NCBI GenBank assembly: GCA_964606055.1
Contig: CAZSFA010000157.1
Location: forward strand, 1 to 6,459
Origin: Roseitalea sp964606055
GTDB taxonomy: Bacteria > Pseudomonadota > Alphaproteobacteria > Rhizobiales > Rhizobiaceae
Reading direction: 5' to 3'
Length of the DNA stretch: 6,459 nucleotides
Both the position numbers and the translations under genes were made by a program. The notes beneath the pieces were generated by a model. That model was not told where the DNA came from. It saw nothing but the letters and a program-made list of their open reading frames with translations, and did no database searches. Below, in pieces: positions 5,160 to 6,459 of this stretch. Numbering within the stretch: the first letter of the stretch is position 1; each line of letters opens with the position of its first letter.

Positions 5160-6413
5160 ATGACCTCAGCCACCGAAACCGGCAATGCGCCTTCGACCGA
5201 CAACGACGCACGGCCACATTCGCCGCCGCCATGGCAGACCGTTCGGCCGACGGCGGTTCTGGTTCTTGCCGACGGAACCGTATTGGAGGGGTTTGGTTTC
5301 GGCGCGACCGGCGCCGTCGAAGCGGAGGTCTGCTTCAACACCGCGCTGACCGGTTATCAGGAGATTTTGACGGACCCGTCCTATGCCGGCCAGATCGTCA
5401 CATTCACCTTCCCCCATATCGGCAATGTCGGCGCCAATGACGAGGACATCGAGGATCTGACGCCAGCACGGCGGGCCGGCGCCGTCGGCGCGGTCTTCCG
5501 GGCGTCGATCACCGATCCATCGAACTATCGCGCCGCCGATCATCTCGATGCGTGGCTGAAAGCGCGCGGCATTGTCGGGCTGTCCGGCATCGATACGCGC
5601 GCGCTGACCGCGCATATCCGCACCCATGGCATGCCCAACGCCGTCATCGCGCATGAGCCGTCGGGATCGTTCGACATCGACGCGCTCAAGGCGCGCGCGG
5701 CCGCATGGGGTGGCATTGTGGGGCGCGATCTTGCCAGCGAGGTGACCTCCGGCCAGACATCGACCTGGGCCGAGACGCCCTGGGTCTGGAACGAGGGACA
5801 TGGCACGGCGAGCGACCAGCGCTACCACGTGGTTGCCGTCGACTACGGCATCAAGCGCAACATTTTGCGGCTGATTGCCGGTCTGGGCGCCAAGGTGACC
5901 ATCGTGCCGGCAACCGCCGGCGCCGATGACATCCTGGCTCATGAACCGGACGGGATTTTCCTGTCCAACGGGCCGGGCGACCCGGCCGCGACGGGCGAAC
6001 ACGCCGTCCCGGTGATCCGCCGGCTCCTTGAAACGGGCATCCCGCTGTTCGGCATTTGCCTTGGTCACCAGATGCTGGCGCTGGCGCTGGGCGCAACCAC
6101 GCAGAAAATGCACCAGGGCCATCACGGGGCCAACCATCCGGTCAAGGATCATACGACCGGCAAGGTCGAGATCGTGTCGATGAACCACGGCTTTGCCGTC
6201 GATGCAGCCACGTTGCCCGACGGTGTGACCGAGACGCATGTGTCGTTGTTCGATGGCTCAAACTGCGGCCTCGCCGTCCACGGCAAGCCGGTCTTTTCGG
6301 TCCAGCACCATCCCGAAGCGTCACCGGGGCCGCAGGACAGCCACTATCTGTTCAAACGGTTTTTCGACCTGATCGAGCGCCATGCCGATCAGACGGCGGC
6401 GCCGGCGCGGTAG
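5160..6413 (+). CDS. carA: Carbamoyl-phosphate synthase small (glutamine amidotransferase) subunit CarA
   Basis: Hydrolyses glutamine and channels ammonia to CarB, which makes carbamoyl phosphate for pyrimidine and arginine synthesis in the cytosol. The 417 residues carry both CarA domains. The N-terminal small-chain domain begins near residue 29 (RPTAVLVLADGTVLEGFGFG) and includes FNTALTGYQEILTDPSYAGQ and GLSGIDTRALT. The class I glutamine amidotransferase domain in about 225-410 has LSNGPGDP (Asn270), the nucleophile Cys300 in FGICLGHQM, and His384/Glu386 in QHHPEASPGP. The 84-residue spacing from Cys to His equals that of the E. coli enzyme. The first ~28 residues are a variable polar extension. 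The ATG at 5160 is the first start after an in-frame stop at 5109, but it has no clear Shine-Dalgarno sequence. It diverges from yqeY; carB is not in the window. Confidence 0.98.
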   Translation: MTSATETGNAPSTDNDARPHSPPPWQTVRPTAVLVLADGTVLEGFGFGATGAVEAEVCFNTALTGYQEILTDPSYAGQIVTFTFPHIGNVGANDEDIEDLTPARRAGAVGAVFRASITDPSNYRAADHLDAWLKARGIVGLSGIDTRALTAHIRTHGMPNAVIAHEPSGSFDIDALKARAAAWGGIVGRDLASEVTSGQTSTWAETPWVWNEGHGTASDQRYHVVAVDYGIKRNILRLIAGLGAKVTIVPATAGADDILAHEPDGIFLSNGPGDPAATGEHAVPVIRRLLETGIPLFGICLGHQMLALALGATTQKMHQGHHGANHPVKDHTTGKVEIVSMNHGFAVDAATLPDGVTETHVSLFDGSNCGLAVHGKPVFSVQHHPEASPGPQDSHYLFKRFFDLIERHADQTAAPAR

Positions 6414-6425
6414 ACCGCCACCTAT

Positions 6426-6447
6426 GCCGGCCGGGTTCGCGCCGGCC
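6426..6447. terminator. GC-rich hairpin just after carA
   Basis: GGCCGG (6429-6434) and CCGGCC (6442-6447) can pair around a seven-base loop. An alternative register pairs GCCGGC (6426-6431) with GCCGGC (6441-6446). The structure is 12-15 bases after the carA stop. No T-run follows before the window ends, so it may be a transcript-end stabiliser, or the first part of a terminator that cannot be judged here. Confidence 0.3.
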
Positions 6448-6459
6448 TATGCGGCGCGC

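Noticed and set aside
5166..6239. 357-codon open frame on the minus strand across carA
   Set aside because: It is antisense to the conserved CarA coding frame and shows no recognisable domain.

Overview
This is a housekeeping chromosomal segment from a high-GC alphaproteobacterium, most likely in the Hyphomicrobiales (Rhizobiales). The evidence is the alphaproteobacterial form of the RpoD and DnaG proteins, the gene order yqeY-dnaG-rpoD with carA divergent, strong GC preference at third codon positions, and sites resembling CtrA, CcrM (GANTC) and DnaA targets. The genus cannot be fixed from the sequence alone.

Layout from left to right: rpoD, the principal sigma factor, lies on the minus strand. 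Its start is at 2029 and it runs off the left edge one or two codons before its expected end. A 369-base gap (2030-2398) follows, with no convincing gene but a CtrA-like site, three GANTC motifs and a strong hairpin. Then come dnaG (DNA primase, minus, 2399-4318), a 126-base gap with two DnaA-box-like repeats and two palindromes, and a GatB/YqeY-family gene (minus, 4445-4894). A 265-base divergent gap leads to carA (plus, 5160-6413), the glutaminase subunit of carbamoyl-phosphate synthetase. The last 46 bases hold a short GC-rich hairpin.

The three minus-strand genes form a version of the macromolecular synthesis cluster. In enterobacteria this is rpsU-dnaG-rpoD; here the upstream place is held by yqeY. 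The cluster joins a tRNA-amidotransferase-related protein, priming of DNA replication and the main transcription initiation factor. carA belongs to pyrimidine and arginine supply and is transcribed away from the cluster.

I see no novel multi-gene system, mobile element, CRISPR array, tRNA or rRNA. The points most worth checking are the possible cell-cycle wiring of the cluster (DnaA boxes before dnaG; CtrA and GANTC motifs before rpoD) and an abrupt drop in third-position GC within rpoD near base 550, which may mark a recombination junction. A short coding-like remnant upstream of carA is a weaker lead.
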